DNA of 8,274 bases, from positions 1 through 8,274 of the forward strand of contig JAUZEU010000823.1 of the NCBI GenBank assembly GCA_030838885.1. Reading direction: 5' to 3'. Shown in pieces: positions 6,011-8,274 of this stretch (its first letter is position 1; the number at the start of each line of letters is the position of its first letter). A program made the position numbers and the translations under genes. The stretch is from Bryobacterales bacterium (GTDB lineage Bacteria; Acidobacteriota; Terriglobia; Bryobacterales; Bryobacteraceae). Under the pieces are notes generated by a model, which saw nothing but the letters and a program-made list of their open reading frames with translations, did no database searches and was not told the origin of the DNA.

Positions 6011-6651
6011 TGCAACGGTCGCTGGAGCCGGAGTTGATGGATTCGGATGTGATCGTCGGTCCGATTCTGGACCGGTTTCATCGCGACCTGGCTCGGGTGA
6101 ATGGGTTGCTGGGCAGCTTTCAGACGGTCGAGCGCTTTCTGCGTAAAGACGACCAGCCGATCAGGCGCGTGTTGGACATTGGTTGTGGTGGCGGGGATCT
6201 GTTGGTTTATCTTCGGCGAAAGATGGGGGTTGAGGTAACTGGTATTGACCTCAAGCCGGGTCGCATGAACGATGTGCCCGTCGTCGTGGCTGACGCGACC
6301 CGCGAAATGCTTCCGCAGGCCGATGTCGCGATCTCATCGCTCGTGGCGCATCACCTGACGCCGGAGCAGAATATCGCACTTATCCGAAACGTCGGCCAGT
6401 CCTGCAGGCGGTTTCTGATTCTGGATTTGATCCGGCATCCGATGCCTCTCGTACTGTTTTCGATCTTTCTCTGCCCGTTTATCGGGCATGAAGCGGCTGC
6501 GGACGGCAGACAGTCTATTCGCCGGGCCTTCACACCGGAAGAATTCGCAGAACTGGTTCGCGAGGCCCTGAAGGGAACAGGTGCAACCTTTTCGACGGAT
6601 GTATCGCCGCTGCTGTCGCGGCAGGTGATCGATATCCGCTACCGGGATTAG
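6010..6651 (+). CDS. Class I SAM-dependent methyltransferase, substrate unknown
   Basis: This 213-residue cytoplasmic enzyme should transfer a methyl group from S-adenosylmethionine. Motif I is clear, VLDIGCGGGD (54-63), followed by GIDLKPG with D80 as the likely ribose-binding acid, VVADAT with D95, and SSLVAHHLTPEQ (109-120) in the region after motif IV. The N-terminus LEPELMDS (5-12) with the downstream ARVNGLLGS resembles a group of small-molecule methyltransferases that, as I recall, often sit beside type III polyketide synthase and FAD oxidoreductase genes; neither partner is in this window. The hydrophobic stretch at about 144-158 could line a lipophilic substrate pocket or touch the membrane. 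The ATG overlaps the toxin stop by one base and has GAAGG at 5995-5999, so it is probably read from the toxin transcript. Its TAG overlaps the stop of the opposing gene. Confidence 0.82.
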   Translation: MQRSLEPELMDSDVIVGPILDRFHRDLARVNGLLGSFQTVERFLRKDDQPIRRVLDIGCGGGDLLVYLRRKMGVEVTGIDLKPGRMNDVPVVVADATREMLPQADVAISSLVAHHLTPEQNIALIRNVGQSCRRFLILDLIRHPMPLVLFSIFLCPFIGHEAAADGRQSIRRAFTPEEFAELVREALKGTGATFSTDVSPLLSRQVIDIRYRD

Positions 6652-8114
6652 TGCAGCGAAGGCCGTCCGCCGCCGCCCAGCAGAGCGGTATCGACCTGGG
6701 CCAGAGTATGTGTCCCTTCATGCCCGCCCCAGGCGAATAAGATCGACACGACCGGAAACCCGCCCGCACGAAGAGTGATGCCTGTCGCGAAGCTGTGGGC
6801 CAGATGCTCGAACCCGAGGTCGCCGCGGGTGGCAGCCACTCTGCCTGTGTCCGCAAGGAACTTAAAACCTACCGGACCCCAGATGGAGTGCTCGAAGCTG
6901 CCTCGCAGAAGTAGCAGATTCGGCCCGCGAAAACGGTAATCGGCATAGCTCGCGAGGAATTGCTGGCCATTTATGTCGGAGCCGCCCAGCGTTGGCTGGA
7001 AGTAGAACGGAACAGTGTTGCCGGCGGATGTGTATGACTCGGTCAGCAGGAAGCGGATTCCGAAACTGCCCTGCCGGTTGGTGGATTTCGTGGGAGGCGG
7101 GCAGTCCGCACTGGTGGCATCCTGAGAGCAGGAGTCGGGGCCGTTAAAGGGGCGACGGGCTGGGGTGGTCGAAGTACTGTACAGAGGAAACTCGTGCGCA
7201 AGATCGAGCACAATACGCCGGAAAGACGACTTCGACCCCGGTGCTACATACTGTTGAAAAGTGAAGCTGTAATTCAGTTTCAGGTGATTCCGCAGGTATG
7301 AAGGGTCCATACGAATGCCCTGGCCAAATTGCCCGAACGCGGGTTGGTCGGCGAGCCCCGGCGCTGTTGCGTCGGTGTAGCGTTGCTCGATTGACGGGCC
7401 CGTTTTTTCGGAGTGATTGCCGCGCAGACTAACCACACGCGCGTTGGCTTCTCCAAACAGCGAGAGCGCGAGCGGCCGCCACACCGGCCAGAGGACACTC
7501 ACCCCCGCAATCGTTTCCGTCATGCCGAAGAAGGTCTTGGCGGAGCGCGAACTTCCCTGCCCCAGCCCGTAATAGACCAGTTTGTTCAATGATTCGGATT
7601 GCACATACGTGCTGATCACGGGCGACTTCCGGGTGAGGTCAAGATCTGCATCGGGCGGCGGAGGGCCGGTGAGCACCTGGATCCGGTGGCCCGGAATCAA
7701 CATGGAAGTCATGTAGACCCCGGCGCGCCAGGAGCCGTTGCCGGAGGCCACACCATCGGCGTTTAGGTTCAGTCGCCAGCGGCTGCCGCTTTCGCCGGGT
7801 TTCGCATCTTTCGGCGTACGGGGCCGTGTGTGATGTTCGTACACAAAAGCCGGACCAGCCGCGAAACCGTTACCGGGGGCGAGACTTCCGGCGGCGATAT
7901 GGAGCGGGTGGTCGGTAAAGAGAAGAGTCGCGCAGGGCAGGACCTTGAACGCTCCGCAGCTTTCGGAAAAGCGGTGCCCCTCTCCTGCGAAGTTGGCACC
8001 CAGATCGCTTTGGTGCCCCGCACCATTGACGGTGCTCTGTGCGAAAGCCTTAGTGGAAAAGATAGCAAGGCCGAGAAGTCCCAGGGCTGCGTGCTTCATC
8101 GGGCAGTGCTTCAT
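6648..8114 (-). CDS. Predicted outer-membrane beta-barrel protein, D15/BamA-like, no POTRA
   Basis: This 488-residue protein has a Sec signal peptide ending AFA before Q26 (hydrophobic core about 9-20). The body is rich in alternating strands, Gly and aromatic residues typical of an outer-membrane barrel. The pattern YYGLGQGSS (181-189), then LGGSDINGQQFLASYADYRFRG (376-397) resembles the loop-6 and flanking strands of the BamA-superfamily surface antigen barrel, but the exact (V/L)RG(F/Y) motif is blurred. No POTRA domain is seen, so it is a barrel-only protein; transported or assembled substrate unknown. Two Cys pairs, C53/C61 and C329/C338, could form disulfide-closed loops. The ATG overlaps the stop of the upstream minus-strand gene (ATGA); a second in-frame ATG follows five codons later at 8099. 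The 3' end overlaps the methyltransferase stop. It could instead belong to an unrelated barrel family. Confidence 0.65.
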   Translation of the reverse strand: MKHCPMKHAALGLLGLAIFSTKAFAQSTVNGAGHQSDLGANFAGEGHRFSESCGAFKVLPCATLLFTDHPLHIAAGSLAPGNGFAAGPAFVYEHHTRPRTPKDAKPGESGSRWRLNLNADGVASGNGSWRAGVYMTSMLIPGHRIQVLTGPPPPDADLDLTRKSPVISTYVQSESLNKLVYYGLGQGSSRSAKTFFGMTETIAGVSVLWPVWRPLALSLFGEANARVVSLRGNHSEKTGPSIEQRYTDATAPGLADQPAFGQFGQGIRMDPSYLRNHLKLNYSFTFQQYVAPGSKSSFRRIVLDLAHEFPLYSTSTTPARRPFNGPDSCSQDATSADCPPPTKSTNRQGSFGIRFLLTESYTSAGNTVPFYFQPTLGGSDINGQQFLASYADYRFRGPNLLLLRGSFEHSIWGPVGFKFLADTGRVAATRGDLGFEHLAHSFATGITLRAGGFPVVSILFAWGGHEGTHTLAQVDTALLGGGGRPSLH

Positions 8115-8120
8115 CGAGCA
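8091..8120. repeat. 15-base tandem duplication over the barrel start site
   Basis: Units at 8091-8105 and 8106-8120 are identical at 14 of 15 bases (GTGCTTCATCGGGCA and GTGCTTCATCGAGCA). Read on the minus strand, each unit carries GATGAAGCAC, so the duplication produces MKHCPMKH at the N-terminus and two possible start codons in the same frame. It looks like a recent slippage event. Confidence 0.9.
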
Positions 8121-8274
8121 GCACCACCGGCCACCTTCGGATGAAGCAACGCGGTCACGCGCTCAATGTAATCGCCTGCGTCCCCTTCCGTTTTGATGGT
8201 GCTGATATCCACTCCGGTTTGCTGGTTGGGGGGAAGAGCACTTTCCGCTTCGTGCAGTTGCTGAATATGTTCCT
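8111..8274 (-). CDS. C-terminal 53 residues of an unrecognised protein, cut by the window edge
   Basis: Reading the minus strand from the right edge gives an open frame of 53 codons ending in TGA at 8113-8111, too short for a listed ORF but supported by its ATGA overlap with the barrel gene. The visible end includes QQLHEAESALPPNQQTG, then VDISTIKTEGDAGDYIERV and TALLHPKVAGGAAR. It has balanced charge and soluble, helical character, with no membrane segment. I do not recognise the family. Overlap with the barrel gene implies co-transcription and possibly a shared envelope role. The start and most of the protein lie outside the window. Confidence 0.65.
   Translation of the reverse strand, partial: EHIQQLHEAESALPPNQQTGVDISTIKTEGDAGDYIERVTALLHPKVAGGAAR

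Noticed and set aside
7830..8196. Plus-strand frames opposite the start of the minus-strand barrel gene
   Set aside because: The minus frame has a clear signal peptide and barrel pattern; the plus frames have neither motifs nor a ribosome binding site.

Overview
The window looks like a chromosomal segment from a GC-rich, Gram-negative (diderm) bacterium. It carries two outer-membrane beta-barrel proteins and an NtrY/NtrX-type two-component pair with a sigma-54 activator. A small RRM RNA-binding protein, tight gene packing and a VapC-type toxin pair are also present. The style resembles Acidobacteriota (Solibacter/Bryobacter-like genomes), but that placement is inferred from general character and is not proven by any marker gene here.

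Layout, left to right on the plus strand. A short leader region (1-138) precedes an RRM-domain protein (139-543). After a 101-base gap with two small inverted repeats comes a four-gene block: a POTRA-containing BamA/TamA-superfamily outer-membrane protein (645-2000), a DUF4390-like exported or membrane-anchored protein (1997-2623), an NtrY-like membrane histidine kinase (2620-3996) and an NtrX/NtrC-like sigma-54 response regulator (4000-5346). The first three overlap by 4 bases at each junction (TTGA, GTGA) and the fourth starts 3 bases after the third, so this is almost certainly one translationally coupled operon. It reads as an envelope-sensing unit: barrel in the outer membrane, accessory protein facing the periplasm, kinase in the inner membrane, activator in the cytoplasm.

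Next is a compact cassette: a Phd/YefM-type antitoxin (5391-5621), a PIN-domain VapC-type toxin (5618-6010) and a class I SAM methyltransferase (6010-6651), again with overlapping stops and starts. The antitoxin has a well-spaced promoter whose predicted transcription start falls on the A of its ATG, which suggests a leaderless mRNA. An 8-base direct repeat lies over the same promoter and could be the autoregulatory operator.

On the minus strand, a second barrel protein (6648-8114) converges on the methyltransferase, and the two stop codons overlap. Its start overlaps the stop (ATGA) of a further minus-strand gene that runs off the right edge (8111-8274). A 15-base near-perfect tandem duplication covers that start site and gives two in-frame ATGs.

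No rRNA, tRNA, CRISPR array, transposase or convincing rho-independent terminator was seen. No intergenic gap exceeds 140 bases. I did not find a clearly novel system; the most distinctive points are the leaderless antitoxin promoter, the toxin-methyltransferase coupling and the barrel/DUF4390-like/NtrYX grouping.
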